Shown one piece after another: positions 24,108 through 39,100 of a DNA stretch of 64,000 bases (within the stretch, counting starts at the first letter, position 1; the number at the start of each line of letters is the position of its first letter). The position numbers and the translations under genes are program-made. Location: the NCBI GenBank assembly GCA_003260075.1, contig QLIY01000622.1, positions 29,110-93,109 of the forward strand, given 5' to 3'. This DNA comes from Phallusia mammillata. Lineage: Eukaryota; Chordata; Ascidiacea; Phlebobranchia; Ascidiidae. A model generated the notes under the pieces. That model saw only the letters and a list, made by a program, of their open reading frames with translations. It made no database searches and was not told where the DNA came from.

Positions 24108-27100
24108 GTAAGACATATTTTCTTTGTTTCAATTGTCAGTTGTTAACCTTGGCTAGAACTTAGTTCCCTTTCTTGAAGGGGCACATTTTGTTTTCGTTCG
24201 CATTGTTTTTTGTTTGTATCTCTGGTTTGTTTCGTCCTATTGGTCAAGAAAGAGTGTTTCCGTTGTAAGCCTTAGCTTGAACCTTGTTGAAACATATAAA
24301 TCTCACTTCTAGTAATGTTCAATCTAGGACAGCAACATTTGCCAGAAAATTCAAACTGCCAGAAAACATTAGTGCAATTGCTTAGAATTTACCTAAATGC
24401 GATGCATAACATATGATTAATTATCTGCCCCATTCTTAAAATTTGTTTGATAAACCAGACAAACATATTTTTACATTAGATTAATATACTACATCTACCT
24501 TTTTGCCTCAAAGTTATAATATATTTTCACCTGTATTAATATGTATGTTTCGATAGCTTACAATAATTTTTCACTATCCATCAAGTATTATTGCTTGAGC
24601 ATGTCACAAGTGGAACAAATGTATTGTGATCTTAGACTGGTGGTTTTAGGCAGTTCAATAGAGCATAAAATTACCACAATAGGAATTTCAACATGGTTCA
24701 CTCAAGATTTTCTGGCATCAGTGATTATTATCTTGTATTGCTTGACCTTACAAAAACTTATGTGTCATAAATGTTTTTATAAAATGACACATATATAACT
24801 TAGGAATAAATACCATTTAGACAAAACATACTTTATTTCATACAAACTTTGACAAGCAAACTTTTTTATGAAGTCTTACAGATAGCTAAGTAATCTTTTT
24901 CTATATTTGTATTCATAGCTTGTTGGAGGTGACTTCGATCTTGAAGTGAACTTCATAATACAAGATGAGCAGTGCATTATTTATATGCTCGAAACTATGG
25001 AACATTGCTCGGCACAATGCAAGGTAGATCTCTCTTTTATCAATACACCTGGTATAAAGTGAAACCTTAAAACTACCAAAGACACTTTCAATGTGATTTT
25101 AAACTTTACATTCAAAGTTAAACATAATAGCATTGCAGATGATTGTGGTTAAATTACATCTCCAACATGTCAAGCTTTTTTTGTGAATAACCAAACTGTT
25201 TTCTTGACTATTAAGGAGCTACAATTGGGCATTCAGTATGGAATAAAACCTAACTTGTGATTAATCGAAGTTATCTGCATCGTTATAGACTTTAGCTTCT
25301 TTTATAATAATGTGTTTCATTTTGTTTACTTTTTTATGTATTTTTGTTAGTTCATAATGTATGTGTTTTGTAGGCTGAGATTTGGAGCAAGTTCAAAGGG
25401 ATCTGTCGAAAAAGCTATAGAAATCTGCAAGCCTGTGTGGAAGTTGGACTTGTTCAGAGATTGCTGAGCATTTTGGCAAATGCTGATGATGTTACATCAG
25501 GTATATTGTGTTATTTTTCAGAGTGAATTTCTCAAAGGAATGATCTAATGTTGCTGCCCAAAACACCTCTAGTGGTGTATTATTAGTTTAGATGTAGACC
25601 CATGAAACTTGGGCAGTTTATACAATATGACACTTAAAAAAATATATACTACAGTTCCCTCACTAGCCCACTTAAACATGTCCAGCCAAGATCCTAGATA
25701 CAAATCTTCCTCTTTTGGGTGGATAAAATACTTTTTCAGATCTGTCATATTCACCAACTTTAGCCAAGTGTGATTTTTATCCAAAACAAATATGTCAGTT
25801 CTAGTATTATAAGCTTAAATCGCAGACAATGTATTTTAATGTGTAAGCAACAAACAAGCTTGATTTATTTGTTTCTTTGATTTCAGAGCTGATAATTGAT
25901 ATGTTGTCCCTGCTGATGAGCTACAATATCAGTGTAAAGGAATTGAAACAGTTGCTAAGCATGCTGAAAGGAGAAAATGGAAAATGGGTAGGATATATTT
26001 TTAGAAAATGTATATTTGTATATATATTTATATTTGTTATTTGTGTTATTTGTTAAAATTGTAAGAAATTTCCAACAAAAATGCATCTTTTGCAACATCT
26101 TTTGGTAACTCACTCTCATTTCAAGCATGTATGTGAGTGACTGAGACTGGTATTTTTTCATAAATGGAGCATGTATGTTCTAATCAGGGAGTCAAACCGC
26201 TTGTCATATGGGTTCAGGTTCGGTTCGGGTATACTTTGTTTTGGGTTGGGTTCGGGTTTTTTAAAATGTATAATTTTGTGTTCGGGTTTGTTCCGGTTCG
26301 GGCAAATTACTCGGTCCGAACCAGTTTGCGGTTTTTAAGCCAGTTTAAATCCCCTTTTGTTTGATTTTAATTTTACCAATCATCTGCATGACGTTATCAT
26401 ACTTCACAAGAAGTTCGACCGTTCATTGCGGAAAACTTGCAAATTTGTCAGTTTTGACAGCTGTTATCTCCCGTATATTCTTCATTGCGCTGTTTTGGAA
26501 AAAAATACAAAAATTTTATGAGAATATATGTTTTGTGGTTTGGTTCCTGTTCAGGTTCAACACCAAATATAATATAGGGTTCAACTCCGGTTCGAGATTT
26601 TAGGGAATCGTATTTTGTGGTTTGGGTTCGGTTCGGATTCGACTCGCTGGTTCTAATAGTCAGAATATACGAAAAGAATAATGGAATTTGGAATATAAAG
26701 CAACCCTTTTTACTTGTGATTATTAAGTTTCACTTATTCCTTTATAATTACTTGTGTTTAACTTTAATGCCATGATAAGCCACGCTTGATAAAGGTATTT
26801 ATATAACACATTAAATTGTTTCTGATTTATTTATAAATTTATTGTCACTTATTGCAAAATATACCATGCATTTTGAGTAATAAAGGTTTACATGCTGAAA
26901 ACTTTGTTTTGTTGCAATGCAAAAAAACATCTAAATTGGTCTTAAAACCTCAAGCAAGAATTTTATTTTCTTCCAGCCACCCCATGCTGTGAAACTACTA
27001 GGCATTCTTCAGTCAACCACAGAACGACATGGACCAGATTGTTTCTTCAACTTTCCTGGCAAGAAAGATGCTGCCATAGCACTTCCCCCTCTCAAGAGCT

Positions 27101-30100
27101 GGCCATATGCAAACGGCTTCACGTTTACAACTTGGTTTCGAATGGATCCTCTTAACAGTCTTCGAGTTGATGTCGATAAGCCATATATTTACTGGTAAGT
27201 ACGTGATTCGGTTCTGCATCAAAACTGTACTTGGTTGGAAGTCCTATACCACATAAACATGCAGTTTTTATCTTCCTGTTTGTCATAAACAGTTAATATT
27301 GTGTTGCATCTGTGGCGTAACGTTATCATTGTTTTGGTTGATGTTGACATTTTGCAACAAGAAAAAAAGGGTATGTTAAAATGTTAGTATTACTAAGTTC
27401 AAATATTTATATTTCTTGAAATATATAAATGTTTTGAATGCAAAATTCGAAACCTAACTGGTTTGAGTTCTAATGATGACCTATGTTTTTTCAAACTAGT
27501 AGGTTCAATTTGTTTGCCAAGTTTCATACAAATACACATATCACACAAAACAATTAGACATAATAATCTTAAAAAATGCAACACTTGTGTCTGCAAATTT
27601 TGTTTCTAGTCAAACCCTTAAAGAGAAAGACAACCTTGTTAACATTGGCAAGAACATTAATTATTCATATCTACCTATTTTCCACCTGCCTATATTCTGT
27701 TTATTTGGTTGGTTACGCCCATTCACACATATTACAGGCAAATTGACTTGAATGGTCTTTCCTTGCCTGTTTTGCACCTGCTCAGGGACAATCAACTTGC
27801 CAGACTAAACAGCATTGATTTGTGTACTGTTGTGTTAGTGAGTGTGACATGTGATTAACATTTCAAACATGCTTGTCACAATTTTATGTTGATTAGATGA
27901 TCACACATGCCCATGACATGATAAATTACTGTGCTGTATTTGTATGTTTAATTTTGAAAAAAATATTGGCAAAGTTGTATTAAACAAGTTGATCACTCGA
28001 ATTTGTAGTTGTACTTTAATAACCAATATTTAACAATTGCTAAAACGAGCAAGTTTAATTTTAAACAGAAAACCAAAAAATAAAGGTGTAAGTCTTCAGG
28101 ACTAGATACATTTATTTGTATTGAAATTCAAATTGTTAATTTAAAATGGGTATAAAATGAATTACGGCCACAAGAATTGTACTACTTGTTGATAATGGCT
28201 CCATATAATTTCACAGTTTCCGCAACAGCAAGGGAATGGGATATTCAGGACATTTTGTGGGCAGTTGTTTCATCGTCACAGTGCTGAAAAGCAAAGGAAA
28301 AGGATTCCAACATTGCCTGAAATATGAATTCAAACCTAGAAAGGTAATATATATAAGTTATGGATGTAACATTGATGGTTGTATTCACAGCATACAGGAA
28401 CTAATATGGAAATTGAGATGTTTTTATGTAAACAAGCTCTTCCCAATTTGACATCACACGCCTCTTAAGTGTTTCGTCTTTTATAACAGACTCTACAATG
28501 CTTTCAATAGCCACTACAAAGTATAATAGGTTTGGTCTTTGCCCAGGCTAGCTTTACACTGATTGCCAAACAAACCCTTTTTTTAAATAGTCTGACACAA
28601 GGTGTTGATTATTAAATTCTTGATTAAGCATATAATATAGCATATTATGCTTTGTTAGCAACACATTTCAAAGCACTTAAAAATTTGGGTTACACAGCAA
28701 TCATGCAGATTTTAGGTTTTCAAATTTTATTGGCCAGCATTCATATTTAAACTACATTTTCATCCACCTTTATCGACAATTTGAACAAAAATCAATGGAT
28801 CAATTTTTCCCCTACAAACTGTTTTATTATTTGAAAGAGAAATTTTTTATTGCTTAGACAGCAAACAATAATTATATATAATATTGGACAAGGAAGTAAT
28901 GGTTTTTTTGAAACAATCCTTTTATTAAAGCATAAAAAGATAAAATGTGATAGGTTTGAAAACATATTTGATGTACATTAGTATGTTGTATACCAAACAT
29001 GTGATTATTATGTGGCATGCACTGTAGGTGGTATATTTTAACCAAATATATATTTCTAAAGTTTTTTTTGGAACAGAATATACTACTATTACTCTAGATA
29101 TGTTTGTGTGTTGGAGTTGAAATTCTAAAATATGCTACTCAGAAAACCAAACTTATATTAAACTTGCAGAAAGAGTACCAAATGTCATTTGTCAAGAAAC
29201 CAATGTAAAACCTAATTACTCTTGTCATGTCCAAGTCTTGTTAACTTGGCTCTGTAACCAGACAGGTAATATTGATTAAATTAGTGAATGCCACAATCAA
29301 GGCCTATCAGCATTTTAACTAGGTCTACAAGTGTTTAAAATCACATATTGATTTTGTAGGTCTGAAAATTGTTTTCTGTAAAACTTCTAAAGCGCCCTAT
29401 TGTTGTTTTACTAATGAGGAGTTCTGAAACCTGACTGCAGAAATTTTAATTAGATCACTTTTTCAAATTATAATAAACCTAAATCCACTTGCAAAAAAAC
29501 ACTTCATCTTTACGTAACGGTGGTGTAATTGAGAATGGTTGTAACTTTTTACAGTGTGAATTAGTCTTTGCAAAAAAAGTTTTGCTTAAGTTGACGATAT
29601 ATGACAAAGAGACTCAACAAAAAATGTGTAGAGGGTGTTTTAGAAGGCTCTTGACCTATCAAAAACAGTTATTTACCAAAAATTGTATTCACCTTACAAA
29701 ATTGTGTATTTTTTTATGTTCCAGTGGTATCAAGTGACGATAGTGCACATTTACAATCGATGGAGGTCAAGTGAAATAAAATGTTATGCAAATGGACAAA
29801 TGGTGTCATGTTGTGAAATGAACTGGTCCATTGGTGGCAGCGAAGTAAGTAATCTCATAAAGTACATTTCAATTACCAAAATTTAGTAGTGCTTTTTTTC
29901 ACAAATACTTTACACAACTGTTGTACTATAAAACAGTGCTTTTCAACCGGGTGTATCGTACACCTCAGGGTGTACCATATTTTTTAAAGGGTGTACTACT
30001 TGGATTGGGTGTACTGGGGTGTACCAGATACAAAATACAATATACCTATGACAAGATATCACAATAGACAGTTTCAGTTTTAGATCAGGCTGAGTGGAGT

Positions 30101-33100
30101 GTACAATTCATGGCACAACATGCATCTCAAGTGTACGTTGATTTTAAGTTGCAAAACTCTATTTGTGATGTCATAATTTAATATTTCACTTGATAATCGT
30201 TGTTAATGGTAGTTCTTTTTGAAGTAGAAAGTGAATTATGGATTATGGCTTGTTGGTATTGTGCTCATCCTTATTTCTGTTTCAGTATGTTATAGAGTTG
30301 AATAATTTTTTTACTGGGGTGTACAAATTTTGAGTAAACGGTAAAAGGGTGTACAGTTTCAAAAAAGGTTGACAAGCACTGCTATAAAATAAAAGTATAG
30401 TCAGATTTGTAAACGCTACTACTGCTCTAATACTTGTGGGTATTGTTTTTTTAGCAATATGACAAATGCTTCCTGGGTTCTGCTGAGACAGGAGATGAAT
30501 CTCGTGTATTTTGTGGTCAAATGGCTGCCACATATGTGTTCAGTGAAGCACTCAGCCCGTCACAAGTCTATGCACTCTACCAACTTGGACCTGGTTATAA
30601 GGTAACATGTGGATCATTAGTTACACTTTCATGTTAACAAGTTTCCAAAATTATGTCAGAATTTTAGAGCATATGCTTTACCTTTTGTAATCTTGGTTTT
30701 GTGATCAGCTCCTTGGTGGTGAACTTAACAGCAGTATGTTGCTACACATCTGTGTAAGACTTTGTAAAAACAATACTTTTAAATCTGGCAAATTATACTT
30801 TGTGGTGTGCTTCCTAATACTTATTTGAAGGCATTAGATATAAATTTACTCTTTTCATATCATACAAAAGATTTAATAATTACATTAAATTAATTACAAT
30901 AAATACAAACTGTATCATTTGTGAGATAATATACAAATAACCTTATTTTTTAACCAAAAATTACCAAACATGTGTTAAAAAATTTTTACCAAATTTTTTA
31001 CCAAATATGTGCTCTGTTAGGAAAGTAATCAAATTTAATGGTTTATTTAACTCAAAGAGAATTTTGGCAACACAATTACAAGCTTTTAGTTTAAAAGATA
31101 CAAAAAGCAAACTAACAAATAACATTTTCTGACTTGAACCACTTTTGTTATAACTGTACTTCAAACTAATATGTTTTATTTGTAAAACGCTACTACTGTT
31201 CACATAAGTTTGCTTTGCAAAATGCCATTTCCCCTCTTTGCATAAATCTACTAAGTATCAGTTCAAAATTATGTTGTGCAATGCTTATTTAATTGTTTCA
31301 GAACCAATTTAAGTTTCCCACTGAAAGCGATCACCTGCTTGCCAACCACCACAAGAAGGTTTTGTACGAGGATGGGAAACTGGCTGATGCTCTTGTGTTG
31401 GCGTACAACCCGAAATCAACTGATGGGCAGCTATGTTTGGAATGTTCACCTAAAACTAACCAGCGTGATGGCTCGGTTGATGTCCATCGATGGTTTGTCC
31501 ACAACCCCCATGCTCTTATGCTGCCTGTAAGTCTGTTTAACTTTTACAACTGTTTCTCCCTACAGGACTTGTTTGCTTTAAGTCTGAAAGGTGATTGAAC
31601 AAATTTGGTTTATGAATCTAATGACGAATATACTGGCTGGAATTGATGGAAAAGCTTCATGTTGGCAATTCTCATGTCATTACCAGTTTTGGCCAGTATA
31701 TGCCTTACAACTAGGGATAGGCCAGGCCGAGCCAGAACCCGAGTACTCGGTACCAAGCATCACTATTTTTGATGCTAGGTGCTAGGTGCTCGGTGCTCGG
31801 CCAAGCAGTTGCACAAACTGACCCGAGCATTAAATTTGCATATTCATGCCCATTTATACGAAACTAGTGTTTGAAAGGGTATCCAAGAACAAAAAAGACT
31901 GTTTTATTAACTGCGTCAAATGTTGGAATAGTTGTATTTGTGGGGTCTGTACAGCTTAAAAATTGCTGGTGACATAAGAGGCCTAAAAAAGCTACAAAAC
32001 CAGCTGGAATTGGGAATGTTTGTAACATCACAATGCATCGGGCATTAACATGAGATGCTCGGTGCTCGACCAAACAGAACAATTGCCGTTTTGGCCCATC
32101 CCTACTTACAACACCAATGAACTGTTTTGTGTACACTATATAGCAGTGGTTCCTAATCCTTTTTCCTAGTGACGTATCTAGTCACTTGTAAAATTCTGCT
32201 TTGTCCCCTGTTTGGTGGTTGTGTGTCTTATTACTGAAAATGGAACCTTTGTTTCAGTCAAAGAACCTGAAAATGTCAGTCTCAGTCAAAGCGGGCACTT
32301 TAGGCTCATGGTTTGCATAAAAAGAACAATGAAACCGAAAACCACTTTTATTACAAAATTGAACTCACGTTTGTCAGTTATATGCACATGCACATGTCTA
32401 TCTTTGGAAAGCACATCTGTATAAGGTTAAAAACTTGACATAATTACAAAACACCGTATTTTTTAAGCTTGTAGCTAATCTGAAATTCAAAGTTTATGAA
32501 AAAAATTAAAATGTCAGATATGCTTTAGTCAAGACTCTATTACACTTTCATATTATTGCTGAATAAAACATCACACAGTAGTACAATAGATTCTATAGTC
32601 TTTCTTTTTATTTACAGAATAAAATATGAATATTACTTAAAAATTGGTGTCATGGCCTGAAAAAACAATCTCCCAAATTTGTTTTCCAGTTAATCCATAA
32701 TGCGGCTTCACAGCAACATTAAAAACTATTTTATAACTTGACAGTACAACGTCATACAGAATGCAAATTTTTTAACATTAATAACTGTTTTTAACTTTTA
32801 CTAATTTTTTTCTTTGCAGGAGGTAAAAGCGATAGTGACTCATTCAATTCACAGTGCTTTGCATTCTGTTGGTGGAGCAGAAGTTTTGTTTCCACTCTTT
32901 TCACAACTTGATTACACGCAACCTGATGGTTCAATGGACACCACAGTGTGGTAAGTACATTTTTACTAACAACAGAAGGCTGTAGTCCTAATATAATGTT
33001 GAAAAAGGTTTGAAGGAACGTTGTGTCAGGGATTGTTTTTTCACAATCATGTTTGTGCTTTTTTAATTTAACCAAATAATTTTAAAAGAATGACTTATCC

Positions 33101-36100
33101 ATCAAAACCGTTTTTCACCACCGGATGGTGCTATTCAACTTACAAATGTAATTACCGACATCACCAAAAATTAACAACATGAACAGACTTTTTTGTTCAC
33201 AAAATGTCAACAAAACCCAGTTTAGTAGTTCTGCACCTTAATGTTTACATTTTAAAAAAAGTAACATAAAAATACCATTAAGGGATAAGCCAAGTCGAGC
33301 CAGAACTCAAGTACTCGATACCGAACCTCGCTGTTTTTGAAACCCAGTGCTCGGTCGAGCAGTCGCATAAACTGACCCGAGCATTAGATTTACATATTCA
33401 TACCCTGCTAAACTAGTGTGCAAAAGGGTATCCCAAAACAAAACTGACTAGTTGGTGGAATCATGCATACTTTTGGAGTCACACAGCTTAAAACACTGCT
33501 GGTGACGTGTGGGTCCTTAGAAAGCTACAAACTAGCATGGAGTTAGGAATGTTTGTCATGTCACAATACACTGAGCATTAACATGAGATGCTCTGTGTTT
33601 GACCAAACAGAGCATTTGCAGTTTTGGCCCATCCCTAGTTACTATACATAGCAAGTGTAAAAATTTTTGCTAGTTTAAGTGGAGTATGTATACGAAGTGC
33701 AATCTCTAACATTTGTAAATTTATTTTGTTTCAATTTCAGCTACACTCTTCTGAACTTTCTGCAGCAGTTAATTCATGGATCAACCAAAACACAACAACA
33801 AGTTCTTCAAGGAAAGGGATTTCTTGTCATCGGGACATTGCTGGAAAAAGCAACAAAGGACCACATTACTGGTAATTATGAGCCCATTCTCAGAAGTTTA
33901 TTAAGACATGAAATCTTTAATGCTATCATTTTTGATATTATACAATGTATTAAAAATGCTGTAAAGGCTGAGATTGGGAGCGTTGTATGCCTGGTAACAC
34001 GATGTAATAAACATTTATACTTTTTATTGTCATTTTCTAAATGCTTTAAATGCCAAGTTGAAATGGAAATCAATCAGTTTACAATAACTTGATTTTATAC
34101 GGTAATGACAAAACTGTGTTAGAAAATGACAGTTGCAACTATAAAAAACGGGGTATATGAGTCATCAAAAATGTTTGCAGTAACTGGGACCTTGTTAAAT
34201 GAATTTCAGTTCTTGGTCTAATGTTGTTTTCAAACAATAAGGTCACTTTACAAAAATGTTAGAGGTAAAACTGATGTTGTTTTTTTGTTTTCAGACAAGG
34301 TCTTGGACACATTCATATCAATGTCCAAGTTTCTTGACCAGTTGCCAAACGGAATGCCATTGATGCGGCAGTTTTGTGACTACATTCTGTTTAACCCTGC
34401 AATGTGGATTCACACAGATCCAAAGGTACTCTAGTGTAAGGTTGCTGAACATGCTTTACATTGACACTTCTAAGTACAACCACTCACAATAATAAGATAT
34501 GATTTCTTAGATTTCATAAATTTTTGAAACAAGGATTATATTAGATAACATTTGTCAGCCCAGAACAGAAAATTGAACCAATCAAACTCTGAATCATGAT
34601 ATACCAGTAGTGATGGGACGATACCAGGTTTTGAAGCGAGTACCGATACCGAGTACGAGTACCACATGTATATACCTTAGATACCGAGTACGATTACCAC
34701 TTACTTAAGTGTAGTCTTGTAGTTGTGTATCACCTGCTAATTTATCTACCATGGTCGGGGTACAGGTGTGCACACACACACGCCGAAAAATGTAATCACC
34801 ACGAGATAGCAAAAAATATATATGTAACCTGGCGGAACTTTTTCTGATTTTGTGCTGTCCGAAGCAAATATTGGCATAAATTTGCCCGTATTCTTATGGT
34901 GTAAAATGGCCTTCGGTACTCGCAGGTTGGTATCGAAAATAGAGACAAAATATTTCGATACCGAGTACGAGTATTGATACCACTGAAATCGTTCGATGCC
35001 ATCGATACCAAGTACCGGGTACCCGTCCCATCACTATATACCAGGCTTATTGAAGGTGTCATATCAAATCAAGGCAGACGATTTATAAAAGATTACGCCA
35101 TGATTGCTGGTCGCCATGAACGGTTCGGGGCTGATCCCACTATGAATCAATGTTCATCTTGGCTAATCCAACACTATGTTGAAATTACGTAGCACAGCAA
35201 AATTCTGAGTAAGATGAACTGTTTTAAAGCTTTTCAAAACTCAAAACTGCCGAATTATAAAAGTGTGCTAGAATCTCAATTCTCAACTTTAGCACCCTTC
35301 AATGGCTTTTATTTTATCAATACAATAAAGCAAAATGTACAAATGCAAAATCAAATGTTCATAAATTTTCAAAAATCCATATCACACAAGAACATCATGA
35401 AAGGCTGCAGCACTAGCGAGCTTTTCAGCAGTTGCATCCACGCTACTTGAATCATCCATAAAAATCATATTTCTATCTTGTTTTTTCAATCCAAACGGCA
35501 TTCTTTCAATTCTGTGACCAACATTTAGTATGATGAGCTTTGAATCCTCCATATTATTTTCGGGAATTTTTCTTTGCAATTGAGTCACCGGCCCGGATAT
35601 AACCATGACTACAATTTTTTTGGAATTTTTTCGCCCCTGTCTGTTCAGCATTGTGTTAACTTTGTTTAAAGCCATTCCTGCCAGCAGCGTTCCAGGCCTG
35701 CAAAACAGTATTATTTAATTGCAAACTGTACACACTACAGTAAAACAGTTTTCAGTTACACTAAACCAAGAATTACCTTTATATGAGACGCCAACAATGT
35801 CACATTAAATCATTTTAAAAGGTGCAGTAAATAGGAAAAAAACAAAACAAAAACATCTCCAACTATGCAAAAAAAGTCAAAGCAAATTTATTGTTTACAC
35901 ATTTTTATACGACATACATCTTTTATTATGTTTACAATATAACAATCAACTCTATCTGCCAATAACATAAATAAGGAATAGAGTAAACCAAGTCAAGTCA
36001 CTAATTTAGGACTTAGTACCAAGCAGTGAAATGTGTTAACAATTGGCTGAACACTTAGAGATACAAGATCCACTGTGCATTTTTATCATCCACCAAACAA

Positions 36101-39100
36101 TATATGCACAATCACATTTTCTTTCAAAACAGACAGGTTTCATAACTAGTCTGTACCTGTATCTTAATCTACTCATGCTTCTTTGCAGTTGGTCAGTTTT
36201 CCAGCTCTTTAGCGGCACCTTGAGTCTGGTTATGTAGTAAAATGTTGCCACACCAATTTGTACTTCATGTTTTGATGATTTGGTGTCCATATTTCTGGCG
36301 ACCTATTTATGAACTATTTTAATGAATCTGAAAATACAGTTCAATGTAAAACTTGCCTTTAGAATCAACTCTTTTATTCTTTGAAATCCCTGAGCACCAA
36401 GGGATCTGGACATACCAATTGCAAATATAATGTCTAAGTCATTTTCCAATTTCCAACTTGTAGAGGGCATTATAACAGGATTTCCTAAGAAACGGACAAT
36501 TCCATATTAAATTGTTGTATTTTTTTCTGAAAACTTTTTACAATTTTTTAAAAATACAGTAATTTTTACTCACTTTACACTACTAATATTGTGCCCTTGA
36601 ACTTTATTGAGGTGGCATTTCATGTACTTTATCAAGTGCATTTAAGTTCCTAAATTTACAAAATCAAAAACAAATTAATTGCTTTAAAAATGAACACACC
36701 TGGTATGGCATTACTCCTAACATCAAACAGTGCAGAAAATTTTCCATTATAGCTCCAGCAATTTGTTCCATTGCCATACCAACCCCCAAAGCATTTACAT
36801 TTAAATCCTCTTGGTTGGTTAGTGCAGGTTGCATGTTCATTACAGTTGTGCAAGTTTGCCTTACATTCATCCAAATCTGCTCAGCAAAAGTCATATTATA
36901 ACTATTAGATTATTCTGTAATCACAATCTATAGAAGGTAAAACTTGAAACAACTGGCCTGTCTAACTATTATAAAGCTAATGATAACACTACACATGAAT
37001 GTAAATATAATATGCCTTGCCTTTATCCATATAAAGAATTTCTTATGCATCAAAACACACAAAAAACAGCGATAACAAGCACTGTTTTGACCTGTAAGTT
37101 TTTGACCCACTAACCTATATGGCCAATGTTTTCCAGCTGCAGTGATGAAACCTTGTAAGTTAAAACAGTGTGCACTGTTTGCAGCTTATTGTAAAAATAC
37201 CATATATTTATTGTCAATAGCAAACAAACAGCCCCCAACATACCAATATTTTCAGTTCATTTGTTACCTGAATGTTGTTGGACAATATTTGTAACTTGTG
37301 GCAGCACATTCATCAGTTTGCTGTAACTTTTTACAGGAATATAGTGATTGGCAAAATCGCTGCAAAATTTAACAATTGGGTTGGTTTGCATTAGTCTTAC
37401 AGTATTTTATATTTTCGGCAATTTAGTGATGTGGTTAAATTTGAAAATTGGCTTACCCAACTTTTGTTGAAATGTACATTTCACCGATATCTATCAGAAT
37501 GGTTTTGATTCCTTGTTTTTGCATCTAAAATAATAAAATTTTATCTTAAAAACGGCATTCCCCTCTTTTGATGGCTGTCGGATAAACTTTTTTGTGACCA
37601 CTCCAACAAACACTTTAAATTTTCTTTGAAAGGGCACAAAAACGTGAAAAGTTTGTATTGGATTAATAAAGCAATTAAAAACTTGAACTTTTTTATAGTT
37701 TATCGACTAAAACTTTTCTGTAATAAACTGCATAAAAAAGATTTATTTATATGTCAAAATTATAGTTACCGATGTTAGTCTGCTATGGAACTGGTCAATA
37801 GATCGACTGTGCATCAGAATAATCACCAACTTTGGTGCGTTACGTAATCGGTGGTGGTCCATGACCAATTCTGCTTTTCCTGAAAAAGGTTTTGTTTTTG
37901 AGCACAAATCCACAATGAAGTAAAAAATACCTTCAATTTACAAATTTAGTATTTAAAAAAAATTATTTATCACAATAAACAGCATTTTTTGCTAATGTTT
38001 TTTAAAAAAGAAATTTTATTTCAAATTTGTACTTGGTTTCTACTTAAAGATATTAAATAAAATTTAAATTAAACATGTTTTGCACAAGTTTAAATTTTTG
38101 AAAAACAAGTTACAATATTTGTTAATCCTATCAATGAGATATGACTCACTTAGAGCTTTACCAAGCCGCACAAAGTATGTGTATTGTGCTTCTATTTGGT
38201 CGATTCTTCGAAGCAGTCTCCGAGACAGCTCCGCCCTGTAAACAACCGTGTTATATGTTTCCCTTGTTTGTTGTGTAACAAATACCTGATTAAATCAAAC
38301 CCACCTCATCCGGATTCTCATATTGGTGTAAAAGTTATATTGCAACAATCCGACAAGAGTGGAACCGCTGTTAATAGGAGCACTTGTGTTTTGTACAATC
38401 GCCTGAAATATTTTTAAAAATTGTTTTCAATTTAAATTTTTGTAATTTAAATTGTTTTGGTGTTTCGAATTAGCAACACAAACAAAAAGTCAAGCCCTTA
38501 CATTAAAAAAACGTAAAAAGCAAAATTTAATGACATAACAAAAACTAATAAGTGTTCAATAGTTATGATTTTTTTATTTATTCATAACATTTTTGTTTAA
38601 ATATTTGAAAACCAAACCCATATTTTTTATTTATTTAATTTTTATTACCTTTATAAAATCTTTTCCATATTGCCATGCATTATCAGAGCTGGGAAGTTTG
38701 CCATCAACAACAAACAACAGATCGAGATTTTTCCAGCCACTCTGCATTGCCCCACTATGACCTAACAACATTTACTTGAAAAATTATTATTTTATGAAAA
38801 TTATATCTTTGAAAAGTAAATTATTTAAAAAAAAGTAAATGCTCATGAACAACATACTTTTTATATTTTTTGTTTATTTTGCTTTGTTGTAAAACTGGTA
38901 TTCAATAGATAAGTACCTAATTGACATTAAAGACAGTTTGTTTACAATGCAAAAACATGTACAAATAGATAAAAAGTTCTTTTAATAAACAAACAAACAA
39001 TAAATGAAAAAAAAAAGCAATAAATGTTGACTGATGTCAATAAGTCTAAACTTACCTGTCAAACAAAATACAACAAAACAAAATATCAATAACTTCATGA

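Noticed and set aside
32145-32420. Possible hAT left end CAGTGGTTCCTAATCC
   Set aside because: No matching right end or target-site duplication could be found, so it is at best a fragment.
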